From Neisseriaceae bacterium (GTDB lineage: Bacteria > Pseudomonadota > Gammaproteobacteria > Burkholderiales > Neisseriaceae): 64,000 bases of DNA. The number at the start of each line of letters is the position of its first letter. The first letter of the stretch is position 1. This document shows, one piece after another, positions 1 through 10,798 of this stretch. The position numbers and the translations under genes were made by a program. The notes under the pieces are model-generated. The model was not told where the DNA came from, made no database searches, and worked only from the letters and a program-made list of their open reading frames with translations. Location: NCBI GenBank assembly GCA_017934045.1, contig JAGBKK010000025.1, positions 18,173 through 82,172 on the forward strand. Direction: 5' to 3'.

Positions 1-96
1 GAAGACGGTACTTATCAAAAAGACCACCGCTATCATCGCCACCGCCCCATACAAAAAGCCGTTACCAATAAAAGTGATACTCCAACCGCTGAATAA
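1..96 (+). CDS. Possible C-terminal end of an unidentified gene (partial)
   Basis: Frame 1 of the plus strand is open from the window edge to a TAA at 94-96 and would encode 31 hydrophilic, His/Arg-rich residues. It would converge on copA, with an inverted pair of uptake sequences (102-130) between the two stop codons, the usual arrangement for a shared terminator in this genome. The opposite strand has a hydrophobic open frame here, but it lacks a normal start codon and a ribosome binding site. I do not recognise the product, and the reading is weak because only the tail is visible. Confidence 0.3.
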   Translation, partial: EDGTYQKDHRYHRHRPIQKAVTNKSDTPTAE

Positions 97-101
97 AATT
101 T

Positions 102-130
102 TTCAGGCTGCCTTTTCAGGCAGCCTGAAA
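102..130. terminator. Inverted DUS pair, probable bidirectional terminator
   Basis: A truncated TTCAGGCTGCCTT copy (102-114) is followed directly by a complete TTCAGGCAGCCTGAA (115-129). The two arms can form a hairpin flanked by T-rich sequence, between two convergent stop codons at 96 and 132. Closely spaced inverted uptake sequences are known to act as terminators in Neisseria. Confidence 0.55.
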
Positions 131-131
131 T

Positions 132-2276
132 TTATTTAACGCGAAACCTTTTCAAACGAACCGCATTCCCCAAAACGGAAATCGAACTGGCTGCCATTGC
201 CGCACCAGCAATCGCAGGACTTAATATGCCAATCGCTGCCAAAGGTATGCCGATGATATTGTAAATAAAGGCAAAAAATAAGTTTTGCCGAATGGTTTTC
301 AGTGTTTGGCGAGCAATGATTACCGCATCGGCGGCTTGATTGGCAGAGCCGTTCATCAGCGTAGCGGAAGCGGTGTGTTGGGCAATATCTGTGCCACCTT
401 TCATTGCAAAACCTGTGTTGGCAGCCGATAACGCTGGTGCGTCATTTACACCATCGCCCACCATTGCCACATTCGCACCTTGTTTTTGCATTTTTTGTAT
501 GTTGGCAGCTTTGTCGCGTGGTTTCAAACCGCCTTGGGCGAGACTTATGCCTAATTGTTCGCCCACACTTTGTACGGCTTGTGGTTTGTCGCCACTCATT
601 AAACCCACTTGAATGTTTTGTTGCTGTAAGCGGAAAACGGCGGTTTTGCTGTCCGAACGCAAAGCGTCTGCCACAGCAAAAACAGCGGTTTCATTGTTCA
701 TTGATACGCCAATAATAGACGCATTATTCCAAGGTGATTCGGCAATTTCAGGCTGCCTGAAACCGCAAAATTCAGGCGTACCCACTTTGACTTCACCAAA
801 ATTCACCACATTGCCCACCACCCCACAGCCTGCTTCTACTTGAATATGATTGGCGGTGAGTAGGGGTAAATTTCTGGCTTTGGCGGCGTTAATCATCGCC
901 GTTGCCAAGGGGTGTGAAACTTGAAGTTCCAAAGCCACCGCTGCTTGTAGAAAATCGTTTTCTTGATAAATAAAAGCGTGTTCAGGCTGCCTGAATGCCA
1001 CAATTTCAGGCTTACCTTGGGTGAGTGTACCTGTTTTATCAAAAATAACCGTATCAATTTTGCCTGCGTTTTCCAATGCCGCCGCATCTTTGAATAAGAT
1101 ACCATAGCGTGCGGCAACGCCCATACCTGCCATAATCGCCGCAGGTGTGGCTAATCCTAACGCACAAGGACAGGCAATCACCAACACCGCCGCCGCTCGC
1201 ATAAGAGCGATATTCAGGCTGCCTGAAAAGAAATAATTGCCCAAAAAGGTTAAAACGGCAATCGCCACCACCGCAGGTACAAATACAGCGGCGACTTTAT
1301 CTGCCAAACGCGCCACAGGTGCTTTGCTGTTTTGAGCCTCGTCCAAGGCTTTGACCATATCACCCAACATGGTGGCGGATCCAACGGCTTCGGCACGATA
1401 AATCACACTGCCATTACCGACAATGGCACCTGCAAATAATTTGGCTTTGACTTGTTTTTCAATTGCTTCGGGTTCGCCCGTTAAATGGCTTTCATCACAC
1501 CAACACGCACCTTCCATTACTTCACCGTCTGCGGCAATTTTTTCGCCTTGTTTAGCACGCAACACATCGCCGATACGAATGCGATCTAATGGCAGCGTTT
1601 GCCATTCTTTATCTCGTAACACTTCCACTTCTTTGGGAACTAACTGCATTAACAAACCAATGCTGTCCAAACTTTGGCGTTTGACGCGTAATTCTAAATA
1701 TTTACCTAACGACACCAAAGCAATCACCATCACAGACGCTTCAAAATACACATTGTGCCAATCACCCTTGACCAACATCAATACAGAATACGCCCAAACC
1801 ACAGTAGTGCCTAATGCCACCAACACATCCATATTGGGTGCTTTGCTTTTGAGTGCGGAAAACGCACCTTTATAAAATACCGAACCTGATACAAATTGTA
1901 CAATCGTTGCCAAAGCAAATTGAATGGGGGCAGTCATCATTAAAGAATGCTTACCGAACGCCATACCCACCATACCCACTAAAAAGGGAATCAAAATCAA
2001 CCACGCAGGTATGGCAGTCCAAGGAATTGCCGTAGCGGATTTTTGTGGCGGTGGAGCTTTATCTGCCACCAAGGCTGCCTGAAAACCTGCGGCGTTAATC
2101 CACGCTTCAATTTGTTTGGTATTGGTGCTGTTTTCATCGAACGAAACAATGGCGCGTTCCCCTGCAAAATTGACTTCGGCAGATGAAATGGCTTCTTTTT
2201 TATTTAAAACCTTTTCAATCCTTGCCGCACAAGCCTGACAAGACATACCATCAATCGTAAAAGACGCTTTTTTCAT
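132..2276 (-). CDS. copA: Copper-translocating P1B-type ATPase
   Basis: This 714-residue heavy-metal P-type ATPase exports Cu(I) across the inner membrane using ATP. It starts with one HMA metal-binding domain with the GMSCQAC motif (residues about 10-16). The actuator TGE loop lies near residue 267, the transmembrane CPC motif near 370, the phosphorylated Asp in DKTGT near 413, and the GDGVNDAP hinge near 616. The CPC motif and single HMA domain point to copper rather than zinc or cadmium. The length is normal. The coding region contains four DUS-like motifs (747-761, 981-995, 1213-1227, 2072-2083) that encode RQPE, SGSL and FQAA-type stretches, so the gene tolerates uptake motifs in two of its soluble domains and one linker. 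It is divergent from the gene at 2439. No copper-regulator operator was recognised in the 160-bp gap. Confidence 0.93.
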   Translation of the reverse strand: MKKASFTIDGMSCQACAARIEKVLNKKEAISSAEVNFAGERAIVSFDENSTNTKQIEAWINAAGFQAALVADKAPPPQKSATAIPWTAIPAWLILIPFLVGMVGMAFGKHSLMMTAPIQFALATIVQFVSGSVFYKGAFSALKSKAPNMDVLVALGTTVVWAYSVLMLVKGDWHNVYFEASVMVIALVSLGKYLELRVKRQSLDSIGLLMQLVPKEVEVLRDKEWQTLPLDRIRIGDVLRAKQGEKIAADGEVMEGACWCDESHLTGEPEAIEKQVKAKLFAGAIVGNGSVIYRAEAVGSATMLGDMVKALDEAQNSKAPVARLADKVAAVFVPAVVAIAVLTFLGNYFFSGSLNIALMRAAAVLVIACPCALGLATPAAIMAGMGVAARYGILFKDAAALENAGKIDTVIFDKTGTLTQGKPEIVAFRQPEHAFIYQENDFLQAAVALELQVSHPLATAMINAAKARNLPLLTANHIQVEAGCGVVGNVVNFGEVKVGTPEFCGFRQPEIAESPWNNASIIGVSMNNETAVFAVADALRSDSKTAVFRLQQQNIQVGLMSGDKPQAVQSVGEQLGISLAQGGLKPRDKAANIQKMQKQGANVAMVGDGVNDAPALSAANTGFAMKGGTDIAQHTASATLMNGSANQAADAVIIARQTLKTIRQNLFFAFIYNIIGIPLAAIGILSPAIAGAAMAASSISVLGNAVRLKRFRVK

Positions 2277-2438
2277 ATTATTTTAAATTGCTTGATGTGT
2301 TACATTAAAGCGTTCAATTATAACAAATTGGCTTATTGTTGATAATCTCAATATACTATTTTTCATTAAAAATTTTGCATTGTTACACGAACGGTTTAAA
2401 ATATTCAGGCAGCCTGAAAACACACAGAAAGACACACC

Positions 2439-4106
2439 ATGCTTACTTTTGATAGCAAACAACAACAAACGGTAAAACCTGTGGAATATCCTTGGGTGCT
2501 GTTGTTGTTGGCATTTGTTTGGCTGTGGCCAGGTGTGATTCATCGTGATTTATGGAATTTAGAATCAGCTTTATACAGCAGTATTTTACATATACAACAA
2601 ACAAATAATCTTTTTATATCAAGCCATTATGGGGAAACTTATATTCCCAATATGCCTGTTTATCTGTGGATTGCGGCGGCGTTGCAAAAATTATCCGCCT
2701 TATTCTCTATGTCAGGCTATACGGCGGCACGGCTATCCACCACTTTATTGACGGTTTTATCCCTGTGGGCAATGGGCGGGGCTGGACGCGAATTATTAGG
2801 CAAATACAACGGCAGAAGTGTGGTGCTGATTTTAATCGGTTGCCCTGGCGTGTTGGTGATTGGGCATTCTTTGGACAGCACCATTATGCTGTTTAGTGCA
2901 TTTTGCAGTTTTATTTACGGCGTTGCCTTATCACGCAGAAAAACGGTTTTTGGCGGTTTGTTGATTGGTGTATCGTGGTTATTGGCGTTTTGGTCAGGCA
3001 ATTTACCGCCCTTATTCTTTTTATGGCTCATCACGGTGCTACTACCATTTTCATTGCAATGGCGAACTCGCCGTTATTTGCGTGCCATCACCCTTGCCTT
3101 ACTCATCGCCCTACCCTTATTGCCTGTGTTGCCATTGTTATTAAAGCACTATAATCCCATTGCTTTTCAAGTTTGGTTCAATCACCATATTTTGGGTATT
3201 TTTGGCGGTATGTCGCAACACAATATCGGCTTTTCACCGCTCAAACTATTAAAAGATTTGTTGTGGTTTGCACTACCTGCGTGGCTGATTGCCTTGTGGG
3301 CGATTTATCGCCGAAAAATACTCACCAACACCACAGGCTGGTTTTGCTTAACTTGGCTAATCACCGCAAGCATTATTCTTATTTTTCAAAAAGATATTGA
3401 CAACCGACAACTGATTTGGCTTTTGCCACCATTAGCCATTATCGGTGCGGCAAGTTTGGACGATATTAAACGCGGTGTCGCTGCTTTTTTCAATTGGTTT
3501 GGGGTAATGATTTTTGGCTTTTGTGCCTTATTTTTATGGGCAATGTTCTTTGCCATTAACTACGGCGTGCCTTATCGCTTATCCGAATGGGCAAGCCGAT
3601 TTAATCCCTATTTTTCGCCTGATTGGAATTATTTTCCCATGATTTTAGCCCTGTCATTCACGCCGATTTGGTTATGGGCAGTAACGCGCCGTCATATTCG
3701 TGGCAGAAAAGCCATCACCAACTGGGCAGCAGGTATGACACTGATTTGGACAATTTTATTGAGTTTATTTTTGCCGTGGATAGAAAGTCTCAAAAGTTAC
3801 CGTCCCATTGCCCAAGATATTCAACACAACGCCCCTGATTTTCTCATCAACGATTTAACCCAAGGCAAAGCTTGTCTTGATAGCGACAATATCGCCCTAC
3901 TGACGGCATTAGATGAATATGTGGGCGTATCGCAACTTTTTTATACACCAACCCCCAATGCACAATGCCACTATCGCATAACCGCATCAGAACAAGGCGT
4001 GTTGGATATTCCACAAAATGCACAAATTCTATGGCACGGCACGCGTGGCAAACGCGGCAGAGACACCATTGTGCTGTTTGTTAATCCTAATATCATCAAT
4101 AAATAA
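2439..4106 (+). CDS. ArnT/GT39-like polytopic membrane glycosyltransferase
   Basis: This 555-residue protein has about ten to twelve hydrophobic segments over the first 430 residues and a short soluble C-terminal domain, the layout of GT-C fold transferases of the GT39/GT83 (PMT/ArnT) type. Such enzymes move a sugar from an undecaprenyl-phosphate carrier to lipid A or another periplasmic acceptor. The first periplasmic loop carries HRDLWNLE near residue 35, in the place where the family has its catalytic acidic residues, but the usual DE(P/T)RY pattern is not preserved. The substrate therefore cannot be named. A DUS (2404-2418) lies directly upstream. The gene is monocistronic, and the gap after it holds a palindromic repeat. 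Confidence 0.7.
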   Translation: MLTFDSKQQQTVKPVEYPWVLLLLAFVWLWPGVIHRDLWNLESALYSSILHIQQTNNLFISSHYGETYIPNMPVYLWIAAALQKLSALFSMSGYTAARLSTTLLTVLSLWAMGGAGRELLGKYNGRSVVLILIGCPGVLVIGHSLDSTIMLFSAFCSFIYGVALSRRKTVFGGLLIGVSWLLAFWSGNLPPLFFLWLITVLLPFSLQWRTRRYLRAITLALLIALPLLPVLPLLLKHYNPIAFQVWFNHHILGIFGGMSQHNIGFSPLKLLKDLLWFALPAWLIALWAIYRRKILTNTTGWFCLTWLITASIILIFQKDIDNRQLIWLLPPLAIIGAASLDDIKRGVAAFFNWFGVMIFGFCALFLWAMFFAINYGVPYRLSEWASRFNPYFSPDWNYFPMILALSFTPIWLWAVTRRHIRGRKAITNWAAGMTLIWTILLSLFLPWIESLKSYRPIAQDIQHNAPDFLINDLTQGKACLDSDNIALLTALDEYVGVSQLFYTPTPNAQCHYRITASEQGVLDIPQNAQILWHGTRGKRGRDTIVLFVNPNIINK

Positions 4107-4127
4107 ACAGAAAGTACTGCAAAACTC

Positions 4128-4216
4128 GTCATTTTGACTTTTCCATAGGAAAACGAATAATCTCAACTTATTGTTTTACAATGAGATTCTTCGCTACGCT
4201 CAAAATGACGAATGAT
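4128..4216. repeat. Palindromic intergenic repeat, GTCATTTTGA...TCAAAATGAC family
   Basis: The ends GTCATTTTGA and TCAAAATGAC are inverted repeats, and the interior carries GAGATTCTTCGCTACGCTCA. A related copy with the same GATTCTTCGCTA core and CATTCTGA/TCAGAATG ends lies inside the coding sequence at about 17007-17087. This supports a dispersed palindromic family that can sit between or inside genes. Confidence 0.55.
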
Positions 4217-4226
4217 GATCTCAAAT

Positions 4227-4238
4227 AGGCAGCCTGAA
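4227..4238 (+). repeat. Kingella-type DUS 12-mer without palindromic extension
   Basis: AGGCAGCCTGAA is preceded by AAT rather than TTC, so only the Kingella-type dialect is present here. A degenerate copy, AGGCAACCTGAA, follows at about 4247-4258. Confidence 0.6.
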
Positions 4239-4295
4239 AACAAAAAAGGCAACCTGAAAATTTTTCAAGTTGCCTTGTTTTCATACTGCAAAATA

Positions 4296-5042
4296 CTAAT
4301 CCAACAGTGTCTCCATCAGATCAATCATAAATTCAGTTTCTTCTTCGGTCAGTTCTTCAAAGCCGTCTGGCATATTTAATTCACTTAAAACACGGCGACC
4401 TGCGTCTGTGTCTTTCATATTGATAATGGATTGTCGAACTGTGGGCAGAAATTCGCTTTGTTCAGGGTGCATTAGAATGACATGCGTAATGTCGGTAATG
4501 TGGCTTTCAATTAACACTGCCATTTGGTTTTTGGTCATTTCGGATAATGAATGAAACGAACTTGCCACAAAAAATGCCGCATCTGCTTTGCCTTGAATGG
4601 CGTGTCGTGCGGCTGCCTGAAAACTGGGAACTTCCACCCATTCTAAATCGGCTTCGGTTAAGTTGGCAGCTTCTAACAGTCGCAAGCCGATTAACTTAAC
4701 ATCACGATTGTTGGTAATCGCAATTTTCATACCTTTTTTTAAGTCGGTAAGTTTCGCCAAACCTGACGCAGAACCTGCAGCAATCACCATTTCATCTGGA
4801 TTTTTCACAGGTTTGACCACAGGCAGAAAGTTTTTGTCGCGAATTAAAGAAGCGGCATCAAATGGATTGGCATAAATTATATCTACTTGATTTTGCTCCA
4901 ATATTTGTTGTTGTTCTTCTGCTGAATGCGGTGTTAAAAGGTGAATATTGTTGTCAGTATCGCGTTGTAGCGTGGTGTTGAAAATATGCCAACCGCCAAA
5001 GTGTTCTGGCGGAAAATCGGGGGCAATTAACAAATTGGGCAT
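4296..5042 (-). CDS. PhnD-like periplasmic-binding-fold protein without signal peptide
   Basis: The protein has the type 2 periplasmic-binding fold of the PhnD/SsuA group (phosphonate or phosphate binding). Family-like segments include IIYANPFDAA, a lysine-rich KKGMKIAIT segment and DAAFFVASSF. I chose the ATG at 5042 because a perfect TAGGAGG lies 7 nt upstream, which gives 248 residues. An ATG at 5078 with AGGGAAG upstream is the alternative, and a longer frame begins with TTG at 5099. None of these starts gives a signal peptide or lipobox, so the protein is predicted to stay in the cytoplasm. No ABC permease or ATPase gene is nearby. It lies just downstream of the PAS-domain gene on the same strand, probably in one transcript, which suggests a ligand-sensing role rather than transport. 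This is an inference. Confidence 0.75.
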   Translation of the reverse strand: MPNLLIAPDFPPEHFGGWHIFNTTLQRDTDNNIHLLTPHSAEEQQQILEQNQVDIIYANPFDAASLIRDKNFLPVVKPVKNPDEMVIAAGSASGLAKLTDLKKGMKIAITNNRDVKLIGLRLLEAANLTEADLEWVEVPSFQAAARHAIQGKADAAFFVASSFHSLSEMTKNQMAVLIESHITDITHVILMHPEQSEFLPTVRQSIINMKDTDAGRRVLSELNMPDGFEELTEEETEFMIDLMETLLD

Positions 5043-5110
5043 AGTGCCGCCTCCTACGGATTGGATTGGATTAGTCATTGTGTCTTCCCTATAATGCAAT
5101 AATTTGATTT

Positions 5111-5605
5111 TTAAGCGTTTTCTTGGGCTTTTAATTCTTTGTATAACGCCGACATTTCGGCGATTTTTTCGCGTGATGGCTGACGGCGAACCGAAGTGTA
5201 GCCGACAATTTTGCCGTTTCGTACATTGGGGATAATGGTGGCATAAACCCAGTAAAAACCGCCGTCTTTACGCAGATTTTTCACATAGCCGTGCCATTTT
5301 TTGCCACTTTTCACATCGTCCCACAAGCCTTTGAAAGCCGCTTTGGGCAAATCAGGGTGGCGTAAAATGCTGTGGAGCGTACCGATGAGTTCATCGCGTT
5401 CCCAGCCACTCATATGCACAAAGGCTTCGTTGGCGTGGGTAATCACACCGTCCAAATCGGTGCGGCTGACAATTAAATAACCCTCGGGAAAAAGGGTTTC
5501 CTCATCGGTGGTATAAACGGTGTGTTCAAAATCACCATAATATTTAAGCGTATGCACTTCGTGCGGCTTTTCAGGCACAGGCATAGCGGGCAGAGAACTT
5601 GCCAT
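5111..5605 (-). CDS. Stand-alone PAS-domain protein (Aer-type PAS)
   Basis: The 164-residue protein is essentially one PAS domain plus short tails. The pattern TDLDGVITHANEAF, then SGWERDELIG, RHPDLPKAAF, KNLRKDGGFYWV and GYTSVRRQPSR closely follows the Aer-type PAS of aerotaxis receptors, which often bind FAD. No methyl-accepting, kinase, cyclase or DNA-binding domain is attached. The start at 5605 has AAGGAAA about 8 nt upstream. It probably forms an operon with the PhnD-like gene downstream. A free PAS module may pass a signal by contact with another protein, and the adjacent binding protein is the obvious candidate partner. Confidence 0.8.
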   Translation of the reverse strand: MASSLPAMPVPEKPHEVHTLKYYGDFEHTVYTTDEETLFPEGYLIVSRTDLDGVITHANEAFVHMSGWERDELIGTLHSILRHPDLPKAAFKGLWDDVKSGKKWHGYVKNLRKDGGFYWVYATIIPNVRNGKIVGYTSVRRQPSREKIAEMSALYKELKAQENA

Positions 5606-5842
5606 TGTTTTGTTTCCTTTTATGTTTGAGTTAAGTTGTAGTGAGTGGAAATGGTTTGTGCGAATTTATGTATATTAGAAAATGCACAAATAATCGAAAT
5701 TTCTTGCGAAATTTTCGAGCGGAATTATACTCTTTTTTTGATTTATGTTAAATAGTTACGCTTTTAATCAAGTTAATTCTAATATGCATTCGTATTCCGC
5801 ACGGTATCTTAAAAACAGACTTTCAGGCTGCCTGAAAATTTA

Positions 5843-8076
<2,234 letters not shown>

Positions 8077-8118
8077 TGTTTTTCCTTAATCATTGTTCAG
8101 GCTGCCTGAAATAGTTTT

Positions 8119-8139
8119 GGTGGGTTAAAAACCCACCTT
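8119..8139. repeat. GTGGG/CCCAC hairpin at the end of phaR
   Basis: TGGTGGGTT and AACCCACCTTA form an 8-bp stem with a small A-rich loop just after the phaR stop. It belongs to the GTGGG...CCCACCCTACG hairpin family scattered across the window and may act as a terminator here. Confidence 0.45.
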
Positions 8140-8151
8140 ATCAAGTTGATT

Positions 8152-8640
8152 TTACTTATCTTTTGGCACAATGCCTACATTTTTCCAAAAGCTTAATGCC
8201 TGTTGCTGCAAGGATTTTTGCCATTCCATAAAGGGAATATGTTTCATATCAAATTGACGGAAAGGGTCAAACCATTTGCCTGCTTGGTTCATCGCACGCG
8301 ATTGATCTTTAATTTGATTTTGCCAATCAGCAAAAATTTTCATATTTTGTTCCAAAAAAGGAGCAAACAAACTTTGCGATACCTTGCCATACATACGAAT
8401 CATTTGGCAAATGGTTTCGTTGCTTAAAATCGGCGTGCCACCTGCTTCTTCTTCCGACAAAATTTGCAAAAACACCGAACGCGTCAAATCTTCGCCTGTT
8501 TTGGCATCAACAATTTCAATGTCTTCATATTCAATAATCATTTGTTTGACATCGGCAATGGTTACATAACTGCTAATGGCAGTGTCATATAAACGGCGGT
8601 TGGGGTATTTTTTAATCAGTCGTTTGTCGCTCATTTTCAT
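8152..8640 (-). CDS. phaR: PhaR-type polyhydroxyalkanoate synthesis regulator
   Basis: The 162-residue protein begins with the conserved PhaR DNA-binding/accumulation domain, RLIKKYPNRRLYDTAISSYVT, followed by VDAKTGEDLTRSVFLQIL and a C-terminal PHB-accumulation regulatory segment. The family represses phasin and PHA genes and binds PHA granules. No PHA synthase or phasin gene is in the window, so the regulated genes lie elsewhere or the protein has another role in this lineage. It is divergent from galE, with about 115 bp and one DUS (8712-8726) between them. MSDKRL, two codons in, is an alternative start. Confidence 0.88.
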   Translation of the reverse strand: MKMSDKRLIKKYPNRRLYDTAISSYVTIADVKQMIIEYEDIEIVDAKTGEDLTRSVFLQILSEEEAGGTPILSNETICQMIRMYGKVSQSLFAPFLEQNMKIFADWQNQIKDQSRAMNQAGKWFDPFRQFDMKHIPFMEWQKSLQQQALSFWKNVGIVPKDK

Positions 8641-8754
8641 TTACTCGCTGTTTGTGGATAAAAATTGTTAGAATTATAGTCGTTTTTGTATTATTTTGCA
8701 GTGCAATGTTTTTCAGGCAGCCTGAAAAACATAATATATCAAGGATTAAACTCA

Positions 8755-9771
8755 ATGATTTTACTGACAGGCGGAGCTGGTTATATCGGCTCACACACCG
8801 CAGTAGTGCTGTTGCGTGCGGGTTATGAAGTGTTGGTGGTGGATAATTTTTGCAATTCATCACCTGAAAGTTTGAAACGCATAGAAAAAATCACAGGCAA
8901 AAAATGCCCTTATATTCGTGGCGATATTCGCGACCGTGCCTTGTTAGACAATGTTTTTCAACAACACACCATTGAAGCAGTGATTCATTTTGCAGGCTTA
9001 AAAGCCGTGGGTGAAAGTTACGCCAAACCGTTAGATTATTATCATTGCAATGTGTTTGGCACAATAACATTATTGCAAGCAATGCAAGCGTTTGGCGTAA
9101 AAACATTTGTTTTTTCATCATCAGCCACCGTATATGGCAATGCACCCATTCCTTATACCGAACAAACGCCGACTGGCGTGCCAAGCAATCCTTACGGTCG
9201 CACCAAACTGCATATTGAACAAATTTTGCAAGATTTAAGTAACAGCGATGACGAATGGAAAATTGCGTTACTGCGTTATTTCAACCCAGTTGCGGCGATT
9301 GAAACAGGCGAAATAGGCGAAGACCCATTGGGCATTCCCAATAATTTAATGCCGTTTATTTCGCAAGTCGCTGTCGGCAAATTGCCTGAATTGGCGGTGT
9401 TTGGCAATGATTACCCCACACGAGACGGCAGTTGCGTGCGTGATTTTATTCATATTATGGATTTAGCCGAAGGACATTGTGCGGCGTTGGATTTTCTGCA
9501 AAATCCTGCTCACCCCAACGGTGTGCATATTTGGAATTTAGGTACAGGCAAGGGTATTAGCGTTTTGGAAATGATTGCCGCCTTTGAAAAAGTTAATCAA
9601 GTGAAAATTCCCTATCGCATCGCCCCCAAAAGAGACGGCGATTTGGCAGAGTTTTATGCCAATCCCAATAAAGCCAAAATGGAACTTAACTGGCAAGCCA
9701 AACGCAGTTTGGAAGATATGATGCGAGATTTATGGAACTGGCAGAAGAATAATCCCAATGGGTATCGGTAA
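8755..9771 (+). CDS. galE: UDP-glucose 4-epimerase
   Basis: The enzyme interconverts UDP-glucose and UDP-galactose with tightly bound NAD, supplying galactose for lipooligosaccharide. It has the Rossmann GGAGYIGSH motif at the N-terminus, SSSATVYG with the catalytic Ser/Thr, and YGRTKLHIE with the Tyr-x-x-x-Lys pair. I chose the ATG at 8755, with AAGGA upstream, because it places GGAGYIG at residues 5-11 and gives 338 residues, the usual length. The frame extends to 8686 only by reading through a DUS. It ends against a cluster of three uptake sequences before the convergent GT2 gene. Confidence 0.95.
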   Translation: MILLTGGAGYIGSHTAVVLLRAGYEVLVVDNFCNSSPESLKRIEKITGKKCPYIRGDIRDRALLDNVFQQHTIEAVIHFAGLKAVGESYAKPLDYYHCNVFGTITLLQAMQAFGVKTFVFSSSATVYGNAPIPYTEQTPTGVPSNPYGRTKLHIEQILQDLSNSDDEWKIALLRYFNPVAAIETGEIGEDPLGIPNNLMPFISQVAVGKLPELAVFGNDYPTRDGSCVRDFIHIMDLAEGHCAALDFLQNPAHPNGVHIWNLGTGKGISVLEMIAAFEKVNQVKIPYRIAPKRDGDLAEFYANPNKAKMELNWQAKRSLEDMMRDLWNWQKNNPNGYR

Positions 9772-9779
9772 AAAAATGT

Positions 9780-9822
9780 TTCAGGTAGCCTGAAAAAGGC
9801 TGCCTGAAAAAGGCTGCCTGAA
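9780..9822. terminator. Triple DUS cluster between convergent genes
   Basis: A variant TTCAGGTAGCCTGAA (9780-9794) is followed by two direct AGGCTGCCTGAA copies (9797-9808 and 9811-9822). The first can pair with either of the next two. The position between galE and the convergent glycosyltransferase suggests a shared terminator. The two direct 12-mers are Simonsiella-type and lack the palindromic extension. Confidence 0.55.
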
Positions 9823-9825
9823 ACT

Positions 9826-10590
9826 TTATGGATTGTCTTTGGGGTAATGTTTATGTTCAGCAAACCGCACATATTTGGTCATTGTATAAAAATAATGATT
9901 CACCGCCAAAATCCAACCGATTTTGCCGTCTAAAAAGCCCAAGTGAAAAATATACACCTTGATAAATGCCCACAACGGTCGCAAGATAATATCTCGCAGA
10001 AAATAAACGGATTTTTTGTTTTCTTCGTGATAGCGAATAGCAATCAGTTTGGTGTATTGGTCAAACTTGCGATAATAAGCGTCCCAGTTGTCGTAAGTGT
10101 AATGCAACATTGGGTTTTTTAATTTTTTTTCAGGATACGGATAATGCAGTTGGGGGTGTACTTGTCCTGTGAGATAAAAATCCTTTTTGGGCAGTAATCG
10201 TGTTACAAAATCAGGGTGTAACGCTCCAAAACGCACCAATTTGCGGTGAAAATGATTTAAGCGTTTAATGCGATACGCAAACGGTTCGCCGTCTGCCAAT
10301 TTTTGTTGAATTTCTTGTGCCAAAGGGGGCGTAATGCGTTCGTCTGCGTCTATCAGTAAAACCCAATCGTGCGTGGCTTGTTGAATGGAAAAATTTTGCT
10401 GTCCGCTCCAATCGCCGTTCATCGCTCGTTGCACCACTTTTGCTCCCAATGAAGTGGCAATTTCTGCTGTTTTATCCGTAGAAAAATCGTCAATCACCAC
10501 AATTTCATCAGCAAAATTAACCGATTGAATACAATCGGCAATATTTTTTTCTTCATTACGAGCAACAATTAACACAGACAGTTTATTCAT
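9826..10590 (-). CDS. GT2-family glycosyltransferase, WaaE/LgtF-like
   Basis: The 254-residue protein has an N-terminal GT-A domain with SVLIVARNEEKNI, EIVVIDDFSTDKT and VLLIDADERI, which contains the DxD metal/nucleotide-sugar motif. The size and the LNHFHRKLVRFG, LHPDFVTRLLP pattern match the WaaE/KdtX/LgtF group, which adds glucose or heptose-linked sugars to the lipooligosaccharide inner core. The donor and exact linkage cannot be fixed from sequence. It is the last gene of a three-gene minus-strand unit and overlaps the small protein upstream by 8 nt, so translational coupling is likely. Confidence 0.8.
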   Translation of the reverse strand: MNKLSVLIVARNEEKNIADCIQSVNFADEIVVIDDFSTDKTAEIATSLGAKVVQRAMNGDWSGQQNFSIQQATHDWVLLIDADERITPPLAQEIQQKLADGEPFAYRIKRLNHFHRKLVRFGALHPDFVTRLLPKKDFYLTGQVHPQLHYPYPEKKLKNPMLHYTYDNWDAYYRKFDQYTKLIAIRYHEENKKSVYFLRDIILRPLWAFIKVYIFHLGFLDGKIGWILAVNHYFYTMTKYVRFAEHKHYPKDNP

Positions 10591-10795
10591 ACGGATTTTC
10601 CAAATGATTCATCATTTGCAACAAAAATTGACGCACCTGGCTTTCATCGCAACCCATTAACAGTGCGTCTTCAAAAGCGTCTTGGGCAGTTTGAAAAAGT
10701 TCGGTCATATTTTCTTGCATCACTTTAACTTTTTCAGTGCAAGCCACGGTTTTGCCGTGTTTATCGTGCCATTTCGGAAAAGCAGGAAGCGACAT
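10583..10795 (-). CDS. Conserved-looking small protein (70 aa), unknown function
   Basis: This short acidic protein has a Trp-containing N-terminus (PAFPKWHDKHG) and a predicted helical C-terminal half with AFEDALLMGCDESQVRQFLL. No domain was recognised. It is probably real because it fits between the NlpC/P60 gene (3-nt gap upstream) and the glycosyltransferase (8-nt overlap downstream) in one tight minus-strand unit, and it has good codon usage. Confidence 0.75.
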   Translation of the reverse strand: MSLPAFPKWHDKHGKTVACTEKVKVMQENMTELFQTAQDAFEDALLMGCDESQVRQFLLQMMNHLENPYE

Positions 10796-10798
10796 ATC

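Noticed and set aside
8676..8700. Another Correia-like element end (TATAGTCG)
   Set aside because: Only eight bases match and there is no core or opposite end within 150 bp.
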